A stretch of 64,000 nt of DNA, from positions 558,001-622,000 of the forward strand of contig NZ_WMBB01000002.1 in assembly GCF_009708175.1 (NCBI RefSeq), written 5' to 3'. Every line of letters starts with the position of its first letter. Position 1 is the stretch's first letter. Below, piece by piece: positions 39,260-48,050 of the stretch. The position numbers and the translations under genes are program-made. Origin of the DNA: Nocardia aurantiaca (GTDB taxonomy: Bacteria > Actinomycetota > Actinomycetes > Mycobacteriales > Mycobacteriaceae). The notes beneath the pieces were generated by a model that was not told where the DNA came from, searched no databases, and saw nothing but the letters and a program-made list of their open reading frames with translations.

Positions 39260-39883
39260 CTAGACGACCTCGCCGATGTTCCCGATCACGCGGTGCAGCT
39301 TGATCTCACCGTCGCCGAGGTTGTAGGTGACGCAGGCGATGGCGCATTCGCCGGTGGCCACGCGCTGGGAGATGATCATCGACCGCTGCATGAGCAGGCG
39401 GGCGGTCTCCTCGACGTGGCGGGCTTCGAGCTCGTCGACCGATTCCAGGCCCTCGCGGCGGCCGATGAGGATGGACGGGGTGACCCGTTCGACGACCGAG
39501 CGGATGAACCCGCCGGGGACATTGCCGTGGTCGAGGGCGTCGATGGTGGCGCGGACCGCACCGCAGCTGTCGTGGCCGAGCACGACGATGAGCGGCACCG
39601 ACAGCACCTGCACGCCATATTCGATGGAGCCCAGCACCGAGGCGTCGATGACGTGGCCTGCGGTGCGGACCACGAACATGTCGCCGAGGCCCTGGTCGAA
39701 GATGATCTCGGCGGCGACGCGGGAATCGCCGCAGCCGAACAGGACGGCCGAGGGCTGCTGACCGGCGACGAGCTTGGCCCGGTCGGCGGCGCCCTGGCTA
39801 GGGTGCTGCAACGTGCCGTTGACGAAGCGCTCGTTGCCTTCGCGCAGGGCTTTCCAGGCACTGATCGGGTTGGTATGCGGCAT
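39260..39883 (-). CDS. canB: Beta-carbonic anhydrase
   Basis: This enzyme interconverts CO2 and bicarbonate. The 207 residues equal the length of M. tuberculosis CanB (Rv3588c) and align throughout. Zinc ligands are Cys51, His104 and Cys107, with the Asp53/Arg55 dyad in FGCGDSRVAAE and HDSCGAV. ATG 39883 matches the mycobacterial N terminus (MPHTNPISAWKAL); ATG 39892, three codons upstream, is an alternative. It is divergent from mutY, as in mycobacteria. Confidence 0.95.
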   Translation of the reverse strand: MPHTNPISAWKALREGNERFVNGTLQHPSQGAADRAKLVAGQQPSAVLFGCGDSRVAAEIIFDQGLGDMFVVRTAGHVIDASVLGSIEYGVQVLSVPLIVVLGHDSCGAVRATIDALDHGNVPGGFIRSVVERVTPSILIGRREGLESVDELEARHVEETARLLMQRSMIISQRVATGECAIACVTYNLGDGEIKLHRVIGNIGEVV

Positions 39884-40060
39884 GTGTCCCATTTTCCATA
39901 GCCCTCTGGTTACCGGCGAGTCTTCAGCGTTACGGTCGGGCAAAGACGCGCCGACCATACCGCCGCGCGCCCGGTGAGCCGCCGGGTAGGCGGAAACCGG
40001 CCTCGCCGACATGGATACCATCGCGCGTGGCGGCGTGCGGGATTTCGGGAGGAAGCGGAG

Positions 40061-40927
40061 TTGGACAGCGACGCGCTCATCGACTGGTATCGCGAGACCG
40101 CGCGGGATCTGCCGTGGCGGCGGCCCGGCGTCACCGCGTGGCAGATCCTCATGAGCGAGATCATGCTGCAGCAGACACCCGTGGTGCGGGTCGAACCCAT
40201 CTGGCGGGAGTGGGTGGCCCGCTGGCCCGTGCCCTCGGCCATGGCCGCCGCGCCGCAGGGCGAGGTGCTGCGCGCCTGGGGCAAACTCGGCTATCCGCGG
40301 CGCGCGCTGCGTCTGCACGAGTGCGCCAGGGTGCTGGCCGAGGTACACGGCGACGAGGTGCCGACCGATGTGGACGTGCTGCTGAGCCTGCCCGGCATCG
40401 GGGCGTACACCGCGCGTGCCGTGGCGTGTTTCGCGTATGGGCAGCGAGTTCCCGTGGTGGACACCAATGTTCGCCGGGTGGTGGCGCGCGCCGTGCACGG
40501 GCGGGCCGAGGCCGGTAATCCCGCGAACCGCGATCTCACGGAGACCGAGGCGCTGTTGCCCGCCCGGGTCGATCGGGCCGCGGTCATGTCCGCCGCGCTG
40601 ATGGAACTGGGCGCGCTGATATGCACTGCGCGGACCCCGGATTGCGAGCGCTGCCCGCTTCCCCGGTGTGCCTGGATTTCCGCGGGCCGCCCGGCCTCCG
40701 ATGTAGTGCGCCGGGTGCAGAAGTACGAGGGCACCGACCGTCAGGCCCGTGGCCGCCTGCTCGACGTCCTGCGCGACGCGTCGGGTCCGGTGGAGCGGGT
40801 GCGGTTGGATCTGGCCTGGACTCGCGATCCGGGGCAGCGTGACCGCGCCCTGGATTCGCTGCTGGTCGACGGTCTCATCGAGCAAACCCCCGATGGGCTG
40901 TTCGCGCTGGCGGGCGAGGGCAGCTGA
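40061..40927 (+). CDS. mutY: A/G-specific adenine DNA glycosylase
   Basis: MutY removes adenine mispaired with 8-oxoguanine. The 288-residue product has catalytic Glu33 in SEIMLQQTPV, the helix-hairpin-helix LPGIGAYTARA and catalytic Asp134 in VVDTNVRR. The iron-sulfur loop reads CTARTPDCERCPLPRC: spacing C-x6-C-x2-C-x4-C, one residue shorter in the last gap than in E. coli. The C-terminal 8-oxoG recognition domain is short, as in other actinobacteria. The frame opens at 39974, but TTG 40061 follows GGAGGAAG at the right distance and gives the family start. Confidence 0.93.
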   Translation: MDSDALIDWYRETARDLPWRRPGVTAWQILMSEIMLQQTPVVRVEPIWREWVARWPVPSAMAAAPQGEVLRAWGKLGYPRRALRLHECARVLAEVHGDEVPTDVDVLLSLPGIGAYTARAVACFAYGQRVPVVDTNVRRVVARAVHGRAEAGNPANRDLTETEALLPARVDRAAVMSAALMELGALICTARTPDCERCPLPRCAWISAGRPASDVVRRVQKYEGTDRQARGRLLDVLRDASGPVERVRLDLAWTRDPGQRDRALDSLLVDGLIEQTPDGLFALAGEGS

Positions 40928-40935
40928 CCCACGCG

Positions 40936-40974
40936 CGCCCCGCCCGGGCGAGGGGTGGTTGTCCGGGCGGGGCG
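40936..40974. terminator. Hairpin between mutY and the zinc permease gene
   Basis: CGCCCCGCCCGG (40936-40947) and CCGGGCGGGGCG (40963-40974) are complementary, between convergent genes. Confidence 0.6.
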
Positions 40975-41049
40975 TGCCGGGGCGATCTGCCGCCCCTCAT
41001 GCGGTAGATCGCGGTGTCGCAGCCGTTTTCGCGGGATCGGCCGCGAAGC

Positions 41050-41928
41050 TCAGGCGGCGACGAGAACGGTGCGGCGGTTGCGGGTGCGGCTGCCCACCAC
41101 CCGGCAGATCAGGTAGATCGTGAACGAGATGCTGGTGACGAAGGTCGAGATCGGGAGGCCGGGGGCCAGCGACAGCAGAATGCCTCCGACGGCGGCGATC
41201 TCGGCGAAGACGATCGACAGGATCGCGACCCGGGCCGGGCTGGCGGTGAGCTGGGCGGCCGCCGCGGCAGGAGTGATGAGCAGCGACAGCACCAGCAGCG
41301 CGCCGACGATCTGGACGCCGAAGGCCGCGGTCACGCCGAGCAGGACGGCGAACACGATGGACAGCGCTCGCACCGGAACACCGCGCGCCACCGCCACTTC
41401 CGGATCGGCGCTGGCGAACAGCAGCGGGCGATAGACGGCGGCCAGCACCACCAGCACGGCCGCGGTGCAGGTGGCCAGCAGGCCGAGACCGGAGTTGCCG
41501 ACGCTGACGACCTGGCCGGTCAGCAGCGAGAACTTGGAACCCGCGCGCTCGGGGCCGAGCCACAGGAACAGCACCGATAGGCCGAGGCCGAACGACAGCA
41601 CCACGGCGATCACCGAATCACGTTCGCGGGCACGGGAACCCAGCACGCCGAACAGCACGGCCGCCACCACCGAGCCGATGATGGCGCCCACGCCGACGCC
41701 GATCCCGGCCAGCAGCGCGGCGGCCGCGCCGGTCAGTGACAGCTCGCTGGTGCCGTGCACGGCGAAGGACATCTGGCGGCTGATGATGAGCGGGCCGATG
41801 GCCCCGGCCAGCAGGCCGAGCAGGGCGGCGGCCAGCACCGCCTGCTGCACGAAGTCGTAGGACAGCAGGTGCGCGGTGGTGGAGACGTCGAGCAGCTGCG
41901 AGAACAACGTGGACAGTTTGTCGATCAT
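41050..41928 (-). CDS. znuB: Zinc/metal ABC transporter permease (ZnuB-like)
   Basis: The 292-residue permease belongs to the ABC-3 metal family. It has about eight or nine helices (AVLAAALLGLLAGAIGPLI, ALLAGIGVGVGAIIGSVVAAVLFGV, VIAVVLSFGLGLSVLFLW, ALLVLSLLITPAAAAAQLT and others). The HGTSELSLTGAAAALL segment resembles the cytoplasmic coupling and metal-path region. ATG 41928 follows GCAGGAGG and overlaps the ATPase stop by 4 nt. The co-transcribed His-rich binding protein points to zinc; manganese cannot be excluded. Confidence 0.9.
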   Translation of the reverse strand: MIDKLSTLFSQLLDVSTTAHLLSYDFVQQAVLAAALLGLLAGAIGPLIISRQMSFAVHGTSELSLTGAAAALLAGIGVGVGAIIGSVVAAVLFGVLGSRARERDSVIAVVLSFGLGLSVLFLWLGPERAGSKFSLLTGQVVSVGNSGLGLLATCTAAVLVVLAAVYRPLLFASADPEVAVARGVPVRALSIVFAVLLGVTAAFGVQIVGALLVLSLLITPAAAAAQLTASPARVAILSIVFAEIAAVGGILLSLAPGLPISTFVTSISFTIYLICRVVGSRTRNRRTVLVAA

Positions 41929-43160
41929 GCACGCGCCTCCTGCGCCTGGCCGCCCCGCCGGTTTTCGCTGTGGCCGTGTCGTTCTCCGCCGTGGCAGTGC
42001 GCCGCGCCAGACTCGCCCAGCGCATCCATGGCGTCGCCGGTGCCGACCACGACCAGGCGGCCGCGCACACGCAGCACATCCACCTCGGTGCCGTAGAGCT
42101 CGGAGAGCGTCTCGGAGGTCATGACCTCGTCCGGAGCACCGATCCGGAAGTGCCCGTCGACCAGATACAGCACCCGATCCACCAGCGGCAGAATGGGATT
42201 GATCTCGTGGGTCACGAACAGCACCGCGGTGTCGTGGGTGCGCCGCCGCCGGTCGATGAGCTCCGACACCAGCCACTGATTCGCCAGATCCAGAGACAGC
42301 AGCGGTTCGTCGCACAGCAGCACCCTGGGGTCCCCGGCCAACGCCTGGGCGACCCGCAGCCGCTGCTGCTCACCCCCGGACAGCGCGTCCAGCGGCGCGT
42401 AGGCGAACTTCTCCGCCCCGACGGCCGAGATCGCCGCGGCCACTTTCCGTTTGCGCTCCCTGCGCCCGCGCAGCCCGAGCCCCCATCGGTGCCCGTCCAC
42501 CCCGAGCCCCACCAGGTCGACGCCGCGCAGCGCGGAGCCGCCCTCGATGGTCTTCTGCTGCGGCACGTACCCGATATCCGGATTCCCCACCCGCACCGGC
42601 GAACCCGCCACCTCCGCGATGCCCTCGGTCAGCCCCAACTGCCCGAGCAGCATCCGCATGAGCGAGGTCTTTCCGGACCCATTGGGCCCCAGGACCGCGA
42701 TGAACTCACCCGGCGCCACTTCGAGATCCAGCCCCCGCCACAGCGTCCGATCCCCGAACGAGAGTCCCGCGTTCGACAGCCGCACCGCGGGTATCGGAGC
42801 CGGGGCCTCGATCGGAAGGGCGGCCCGCGCCGCGCCGTTGATCGCCGCGCCGGAGTTGGGTTGTGCCGGAGGTCGCTCACCGTCGGCCGGCGAGATCGTG
42901 GCCGAGGCGCCGTCCGGAATCGCCGCGCCGGATTCGTCCGGCCGCGTGGTTGCGGGGCCGGCGGACGTGTTTGTCGGCGTGTCGGCTTGGCCCGCAACGG
43001 CATTCGGATCGGCGACGCCGGGCGCCCCGGTCGCCGGATGGGAAGTCTCCGCGCGGGACGAGCAGCCGGAGGGGGTGCGGGGGCGCGCTCCGGTGAGGGC
43101 GCAACCGGGCTTGGGCGCGCTTACGCCGGTGTCGGTGGCCTGCGCGGGGTTCGCGGTCAT
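41925..43160 (-). CDS. znuC: Zinc/metal ABC transporter ATPase (ZnuC-like) with long N-terminal extension
   Basis: The ATPase core begins only at about residue 125 (AVRLSNAGLSFGDRTLW). It has Walker A LGPNGSGKTSLMR, the Q loop in YVPQQKTIEGG, signature LSGGEQQRLRVAQAL, Walker B VLLCDEPLLSLD and the switch THEINPIL. Before it lies an unusual extension of about 120 residues rich in Ala, Pro, Thr, Gly and Ser. The C terminus ends His-rich (HCHGGERHGHSENRRGG). ATG 43160 has a CGGGAG Shine-Dalgarno 7-8 nt upstream, which supports translation of the extension. A start nearer the core is possible but has no comparable site that I see. Confidence 0.85.
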   Translation of the reverse strand: MTANPAQATDTGVSAPKPGCALTGARPRTPSGCSSRAETSHPATGAPGVADPNAVAGQADTPTNTSAGPATTRPDESGAAIPDGASATISPADGERPPAQPNSGAAINGAARAALPIEAPAPIPAVRLSNAGLSFGDRTLWRGLDLEVAPGEFIAVLGPNGSGKTSLMRMLLGQLGLTEGIAEVAGSPVRVGNPDIGYVPQQKTIEGGSALRGVDLVGLGVDGHRWGLGLRGRRERKRKVAAAISAVGAEKFAYAPLDALSGGEQQRLRVAQALAGDPRVLLCDEPLLSLDLANQWLVSELIDRRRRTHDTAVLFVTHEINPILPLVDRVLYLVDGHFRIGAPDEVMTSETLSELYGTEVDVLRVRGRLVVVGTGDAMDALGESGAAHCHGGERHGHSENRRGGQAQEARA

Positions 43161-43246
43161 GGTGGTACTCCCGGATGCGGCGGTGGTGGTGCGGGTGGCG
43201 AGTACGGGATCGGGGTCGGAGGTTGCGGTGGAACGGGTCTCGGGTG

Positions 43247-44194
43247 TCAGGCCAGGGCCTTGGCCAGCGATTGGGCGTTTTCGGTCATCCAGGTGACGTA
43301 GTCCAGGCCCTGGGGGAGGGTTTCGGTGACGTCGACGACGGCGACGCCGGATTTGGCGGCGGTGGCGCGCAGGTCCCCGGTGAGCTTGTCCTCGGTCTGG
43401 ATGTTGTAGACCAGGGCGCGGACCTGCTTGGCGCTCAACAGGTCCCGGACCGTGGCCACGTCCTGAGGCGCGGGATCGGTGCCCTGCTCGATGGCCTCTT
43501 GGAAGGCGTGCGGGGTCTTGTCGTCGGCCTCGGCGGCGGTCAGCAGGTACGCGGCCAGCGGCTCGGTCTGGAGGATCGGCTGGTGGGGATGCTCGGCGGC
43601 GATCTTGGCTGTCACGGCCTCGATGGGCGCCAGTTCGGCGGCGAACGCCGCGGCGCGGTCGGTGTAGGCCTGCTTGTGCTCGGGATCGATCTCTGCCAGG
43701 GCTTCGGCGATGTGCTCGGCGATGTGGCCGACCTGGTGCACGTCGTACCAGACGTGCTCATTGGCCTCGTGATCGTGCCCGGCGGCCTCGGTCTTCACGG
43801 AGGTCGGTGCGGCCGAGGCGCTCCGGTGGGCGTGCTCGCCCTCGGTGGCGATGTCGAAGGCGTTGACGGTCTTCGTGTTCCGGCCCGCGATGGCCTTGTC
43901 GATGAACTCGTCGTAGTGGCCGCCGTTGTAGACGACGAGCTTGGCGTCGGTGATCTTCGCGGCGTCGGCGGGTGAGACCTCGAACGAGTGCGGGTCCACC
44001 TTCGGGTCGTCGATGATCGACTCGACTTTCACATCCGGCCCGGCGACGGCCTTGGTGATATCGCCCCAGACATTGGTGGAGGCGACAATGGTGAGCCGAT
44101 CGGAATTCTGGGACCTGCCGCAGGCGGTCAGGGTGGCGACCGTCGCAAGTCCGGCGGCGAACACGGCGAATCCTCGGGCAAGGCTTTTGGTCAC
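43247..44194 (-). CDS. znuA: Zinc/metal ABC transporter substrate-binding lipoprotein (ZnuA-like)
   Basis: The 315-residue lipoprotein has a signal peptide (FAVFAAGLATVATLTAC) with lipobox LTAC and a mature domain of the cluster A-I binding family. Metal ligands are suggested by DPHSFEVSP, the His-rich loop (GEHAHRSAS ... AAGHDHEANEHVWYDVHQVGHI) and QTEPLAAYLL. The long His loop is typical of zinc rather than manganese binders. GTG 44194 follows AGGAG by 8 nt; the frame is open to 44260. A candidate Zur operator lies 30-50 nt upstream. Confidence 0.9.
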   Translation of the reverse strand: MTKSLARGFAVFAAGLATVATLTACGRSQNSDRLTIVASTNVWGDITKAVAGPDVKVESIIDDPKVDPHSFEVSPADAAKITDAKLVVYNGGHYDEFIDKAIAGRNTKTVNAFDIATEGEHAHRSASAAPTSVKTEAAGHDHEANEHVWYDVHQVGHIAEHIAEALAEIDPEHKQAYTDRAAAFAAELAPIEAVTAKIAAEHPHQPILQTEPLAAYLLTAAEADDKTPHAFQEAIEQGTDPAPQDVATVRDLLSAKQVRALVYNIQTEDKLTGDLRATAAKSGVAVVDVTETLPQGLDYVTWMTENAQSLAKALA

Positions 44195-44227
44195 GCGGGG
44201 TACTCCTGGCACTGCGGGCTTACTAGT

Positions 44228-44248
44228 AACGAAAACGATTGCCATTTG
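44228..44248 (-). promoter_or_regulatory. Candidate Zur operator upstream of znuA
   Basis: On the minus strand AATGGCAATCGTTTTCGTT resembles actinobacterial Zur boxes (AT-rich imperfect palindrome with an AATCATTTTC-like core). A TACATT -10 candidate at about 44249-44254 places it at the transcription start, as expected for a repressor. Confidence 0.45.
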
Positions 44249-44337
44249 AATGTAGCGCAAACGACCGTTAGGTCCCTAGTCCCAGGTTGGAAGATGTGGT
44301 CCGCGACACTGCGGGCGACCTCGGGGCAAGCGAGAAA

Positions 44338-44371
44338 GCGGCCCCCGCGAACCGATGTTCGCGGGGGCCGC
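44338..44371 (-). terminator. Strong terminator of the otsB-GH15 gene
   Basis: GCGGCCCCCGCGAAC (44338-44352) and GTTCGCGGGGGCCGC (44357-44371) form a perfect 15-bp stem with loop CGAT, followed on the minus strand by TTTCTCGC. Confidence 0.8.
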
Positions 44372-44395
44372 TGCGATTTCTGCGTGTGGTTCGGC

Positions 44396-46966
44396 CTAGG
44401 TCATCACCGCGACCGGCTGGCTGAGCAATTGCGCGCAGCGCAGCAGGCCGAGATGGCTATAGGCCTGCGGGTGGTTGCCGAGCGAGCGTTCGGCAACCGG
44501 GTCGTACTCCTCGGAGAGCAGACCGGTCGGTCCCGCCACGTCGACCAGCTGGGCGAACAGCGCCTCGGCGTCCTCCCGTTTGCCGATGAGCAGGTACGCC
44601 TCCACCAGCCAGGCGGCGCACAGGTGGAACCCGCCCTCGCCGCCGGGCAGGCCGTCGTCGTGGTGGTACCGGTACACGGTCGACCCGCTGCGCAGCTCGG
44701 CCTCGGTCGCCACCACGGTGGCCGCGAAGCGCGGATCCGAGGGGTCGATCAGGCCGCTGAGCCCGATATGCAGGGTGGCGGCGTCCAGGTCGGTGCCGTC
44801 GTAAGCCGCTGTGTAGGACTGGACGTCGTCGTTCCAGCCCTTCGCCTTGACCTCGTCGGCGATGGTGTCGCGCAGCGTCTCCCACTCCACATCCACCGGC
44901 CGCCCGAACTGCTGGGCCAGGGTGAGCGCCCGGTCCACGGTGAGCCAGCCCATGACCTTGGAGTACACGTGGTGACGCGGATTGCCGCGGATCTCCCAGA
45001 TACCGTGGTCCGCCTCGCGCCAGCGGCGCTGCACGGCGCGGACCATGGCGTGCACCAGTTCCCAGTCGGCATCCGGCAGCGCCTTCTGCGGATCGTCGAT
45101 GCCCTTGCGTTCCCGCGCGTGCGCGAGCTGGGAGATGAGGTCCACGATGGGGCCGAACACGTCCAGCTGCACCTGCATGTTCGCCGCGTTGCCGACGCGC
45201 ACCGGCCGCGAGCCGGCGTAGCCGGGCAGCTGGTCGATGACGGCCTCGGGCGGCAGGGTTTCGCCGTAGAGCGTGTACAGCGGGTGCAGGCGTTCGGGTC
45301 CGGGCAGGGTCTCCAGCACCCGATGCACCCAGGCCAGCAGGTCCTCGGCCTCGCTGAGCGAGCCCAGCGACACCAGCGCGGACGCGGTGAGCGAGGCGTC
45401 GCGCAGCCAGCAGTAGCGGTAGTCCCAGTTGCGCACGCCGCCGAGGTCCTCGGGCAGCGAGGTGGTGGCCGCGGCCAGGATGGATCCCGACGGCGCGTGC
45501 ACCAGTCCGCGCAGGGTGAGCGCGGAACGCTTCATGAGATCCGGCTTGAGGGGCGGCAGTTCCAGCGTGCCGACCCATTCCGACCAGTAGCGTTCGGCGT
45601 CCCGGCGGCGGTCCACCTCGGGCCGCATGGCGGGCGCGAGATCGGAGGTGCCGCAGCGCATTTCGAGCACGATGGGACCCTGGCGCGGGTCGACCACGGC
45701 GCGGGCGGTGTGGTGGTTGCCCTCGTCGATGATCTCCCACTCGACGCCCGGCGAGCGCAGCACTATCGGATCGTTGGTGCCCTCCACCTTCAGGCCACCG
45801 GTCGCGTGCAGCAGCCGCACCGGCACCTGCCCGAATTCGGGGCGCGGCGCGAAGGTGATGACCGCCTTGGCGTCACCGGTGATGACGCGGGTCAGATCGG
45901 TGCGCTCGGATACCACGTCGTGGGGCAGGTAGTCGACGACCTGCAAACTGGACCAACGAGTTTCGACGGTCATGGTGCCGTCGACGTAGCGCTGCGACAG
46001 CGGCAGGCCCGTGCGCTCCGGCTGAATGGTGAAGTGTCCCGCGCCCGGCCCGCCCAGCAGGTGGGCGAATACGGCGGCGGAGTCCGGTTCGGGATGGCTC
46101 AGCCAGGTGATGGTGCCGTCCGGGGTGACCAGGGCCTTGGAACGCGGGCTGGCCAGCATGGTCAGCCGCTCGATTCGAGGGGCGGAGGCACCTGCCAACC
46201 ACGTGCGGCGCTCCTCGAGCAGGAACGCCAGCGCCTTCGACACCTCCTCGGTGCTGGCGACGCGGTACTTGGCCAGGGATTCGCCCTCGCCGACCTTGAT
46301 GCCGACATCGGGTCCCGAGAGGCGTGTGAATGCCTTCTCGTCGGTGACGTCGTCGCCGATGAACAGCGCGGCCGAGGCGCCCTGCTGATGCCGGACGATG
46401 TCGAGTGCCGCGCCCTTGTCGGTCTCGACCACCGCGAGTTCGATGACCTCCTTGCCCTCGGTGGTCTGCACGCCGACCCAGCTGGCCGGGCCCTGACGCA
46501 CGGCAACCAGTGCGCGACGGCCGATTTCGGGGCTGGCGTTGCGGACGTGCAGGGCCACACTGGCCGGTTTGATCTCGACGGAAGCGCCCGGATTGTCCTG
46601 AGCGATCTGCGTCAGGGTCGTAGTGACCTCCTGAAGCAACTGTTTCGCGTCGTTGTCGATGGCGTGCACGAAGCCGACATCGAATTCCGAACCGTGGCTT
46701 CCGATCAGCTGCACCTCGACGGGCAACCGGGACAGGGCCGCCAGGTCGCGCAGCGCGCGACCGGAGATCACGGCGGCGGTGGTGCCGGTGAGCCCGGCGA
46801 GGGCCCGCAGGGCGCTCACCGACTCCCGATGGGGATAGGCCTTGGCCGGGTCGGAGACGATGGGCGCGATAGTCCCGTCGTAGTCCGAAGCGACCAGTAA
46901 CCGTGGCACGCGGGCGATGGCCGACAACGCACGGCGAAGTTCCAGTGACAATTCCTGTGCGGTCAC
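44396..46966 (-). CDS. Trehalose-6-phosphate phosphatase / glycoside hydrolase family 15 fusion
   Basis: This 856-residue protein joins two enzymes. Residues 1-250 are an OtsB-type HAD phosphatase: motif I DYDGT (28-32, nucleophile Asp28), VISGR (66-70), and motif IV GDDVTDE (204-210). Residues 260-856 are a GH15 glucoamylase-like domain: RNWDYRYCWLRD at 512-523, the probable general acid Glu657 in HGIWEIRG, and the general base in LLSEEYDP (Glu818/819). GH15 enzymes in mycobacteria include trehalases, so the protein may dephosphorylate trehalose-6-phosphate and hydrolyse trehalose. GTG 46966 is leaderless after TAGGTT. Activity of the GH15 half is inferred. Confidence 0.88.
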   Translation of the reverse strand: MTAQELSLELRRALSAIARVPRLLVASDYDGTIAPIVSDPAKAYPHRESVSALRALAGLTGTTAAVISGRALRDLAALSRLPVEVQLIGSHGSEFDVGFVHAIDNDAKQLLQEVTTTLTQIAQDNPGASVEIKPASVALHVRNASPEIGRRALVAVRQGPASWVGVQTTEGKEVIELAVVETDKGAALDIVRHQQGASAALFIGDDVTDEKAFTRLSGPDVGIKVGEGESLAKYRVASTEEVSKALAFLLEERRTWLAGASAPRIERLTMLASPRSKALVTPDGTITWLSHPEPDSAAVFAHLLGGPGAGHFTIQPERTGLPLSQRYVDGTMTVETRWSSLQVVDYLPHDVVSERTDLTRVITGDAKAVITFAPRPEFGQVPVRLLHATGGLKVEGTNDPIVLRSPGVEWEIIDEGNHHTARAVVDPRQGPIVLEMRCGTSDLAPAMRPEVDRRRDAERYWSEWVGTLELPPLKPDLMKRSALTLRGLVHAPSGSILAAATTSLPEDLGGVRNWDYRYCWLRDASLTASALVSLGSLSEAEDLLAWVHRVLETLPGPERLHPLYTLYGETLPPEAVIDQLPGYAGSRPVRVGNAANMQVQLDVFGPIVDLISQLAHARERKGIDDPQKALPDADWELVHAMVRAVQRRWREADHGIWEIRGNPRHHVYSKVMGWLTVDRALTLAQQFGRPVDVEWETLRDTIADEVKAKGWNDDVQSYTAAYDGTDLDAATLHIGLSGLIDPSDPRFAATVVATEAELRSGSTVYRYHHDDGLPGGEGGFHLCAAWLVEAYLLIGKREDAEALFAQLVDVAGPTGLLSEEYDPVAERSLGNHPQAYSHLGLLRCAQLLSQPVAVMT

Positions 46967-46972
46967 GCATCC

Positions 46973-46978
46973 AACCTA
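46973..46978 (-). promoter_or_regulatory. -10 box of leaderless promoter (TAGGTT)
   Basis: Minus-strand TAGGTT ends 6 nt before GTG 46966. The rest of the 270-bp gap to kstR holds only the kstR terminator. Confidence 0.5.
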
Positions 46979-47160
46979 GTGATCGGAGGAGATTTTTCAG
47001 GGCGCGAGTGATGCTACTGGGTCCTGATTGCTCACTCGTGTGGGCGGTGATACATAGCGTTTACAAGAGACTTCCGGGTCGTTCACGCTTTTTGTGAGAC
47101 ACGCCCGGGTTACTCACCGTTCACCGGCGCTGACCGGCGCGTTTCCCCGCAAACGCAGCA

Positions 47161-47193
47161 CGGGCTGCCCGGCTCTCCGGACCGGGCAGCCCG
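47161..47193 (-). terminator. Terminator hairpin after kstR
   Basis: CGGGCTGCCCGG (47161-47172) and CCGGGCAGCCCG (47182-47193) form a 12-bp stem about 45 bp beyond the kstR stop. Confidence 0.65.
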
Positions 47194-47237
47194 TCGCGCA
47201 TTCGGGCGAAAGCACGGTGTGCGTTCGCTCACTCGCG

Positions 47238-47888
47238 CTAGTCCTTGTCGCCGCCGATGAGTAGATCGACGGTCAGCTCGAGGCGCTCGGTCACATCGGT
47301 GGCCGAGGCCCGGCGGGTCAGCCAGGCGACCAGATTCGACAGCCACACATCGGAGATGACGCGGGCGATGGCGAGCTGGCGATCGCTGGGGGTGTCGTCC
47401 GACAGCGCCCGGGCGAAGAACCGGTCCATCACCTTGCCGACCCGATCGACCTCGGCGGCCGCGGAGGCGTCGGCGAACATGAAGGCGCGGGTCATGGCCT
47501 CGGTGAGCAGCGGGTCGCGCTGCATGGCCCGGGTGACCTGGGTGAGCAGCAGGTGCATGCGCTCCTGCGGGGTGGCTCCGGCCAGCGGCTTGCGCCGGCC
47601 CTCGAACTGCTCGAATTCACGGGCCAGGGCGGATACCAGCAGGTGCACCTTGGACGGGAAGTACCGGTAGAGCGTGCCGACGGCGACATCCGCGCGTTCG
47701 GCGACCGCTCGCATCTGGACCGCGTCGTAGCCGCCCTTGGACGCCAGCGCGAGCGTGGCGTCGAGGATGCGCTTGCGTCGGTCGCGCTGCGCCGCCGAGC
47801 TCAGATCCTCCTCGCTGAGGGTGGTGACGGGCGCGGTGCGTCCACCGGGCACCCCGTCGGCGGCCTGCGATCGGGAGGGACTGGCCAT
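47238..47888 (-). CDS. kstR: TetR-family cholesterol catabolism repressor KstR
   Basis: KstR represses sterol-degradation genes and is released by 3-oxo-cholestenoyl-CoA-type ligands. The 216-residue protein matches mycobacterial KstR: helix-turn-helix domain RILDATLALASKGGYDAVQMRAVAERADVAVGTLYRYFPSK (about residues 40-80), then AMQRDPLLTEAMTRAFMFADASAA and VISDVWLSNLVAWLTRRASATDV. ATG 47888 has an AAAGGA Shine-Dalgarno; the frame is open to 48305 only across the divergent gene. It is divergent from fadE34, with the KstR operator between them, so it should be autoregulated. Confidence 0.95.
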   Translation of the reverse strand: MASPSRSQAADGVPGGRTAPVTTLSEEDLSSAAQRDRRKRILDATLALASKGGYDAVQMRAVAERADVAVGTLYRYFPSKVHLLVSALAREFEQFEGRRKPLAGATPQERMHLLLTQVTRAMQRDPLLTEAMTRAFMFADASAAAEVDRVGKVMDRFFARALSDDTPSDRQLAIARVISDVWLSNLVAWLTRRASATDVTERLELTVDLLIGGDKD

Positions 47889-48001
47889 CGGTTGAAAGTC
47901 CTTTCCTGCACGAATCGTTCGGTTCATCTCACCCAGCGTCGGCTGGGCACGAGTTCGTACCGCGACCGGGACGGCGCTTGACTTCCGCCCGGCTTGAACA
48001 T

Positions 48002-48015
48002 TAGAACATGTTCTA
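48002..48015. promoter_or_regulatory. KstR operator (TAGAACATGTTCTA)
   Basis: This is a perfect 14-bp palindrome matching the established KstR motif TnnAACnnGTTnnA. It lies between kstR and fadE34, 36 bp before the chosen fadE34 start. Confidence 0.92.
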
Positions 48016-48050
48016 GGAGCGGAAGTCACGCCGGAAAGGCGGTATGGAGT

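Noticed and set aside
43988..46900. 970-codon open frame on the plus strand
   Set aside because: It is antisense to the otsB-GH15 fusion, whose motifs are complete. The plus product has no family resemblance and its codon pattern is that of a high-GC shadow frame.
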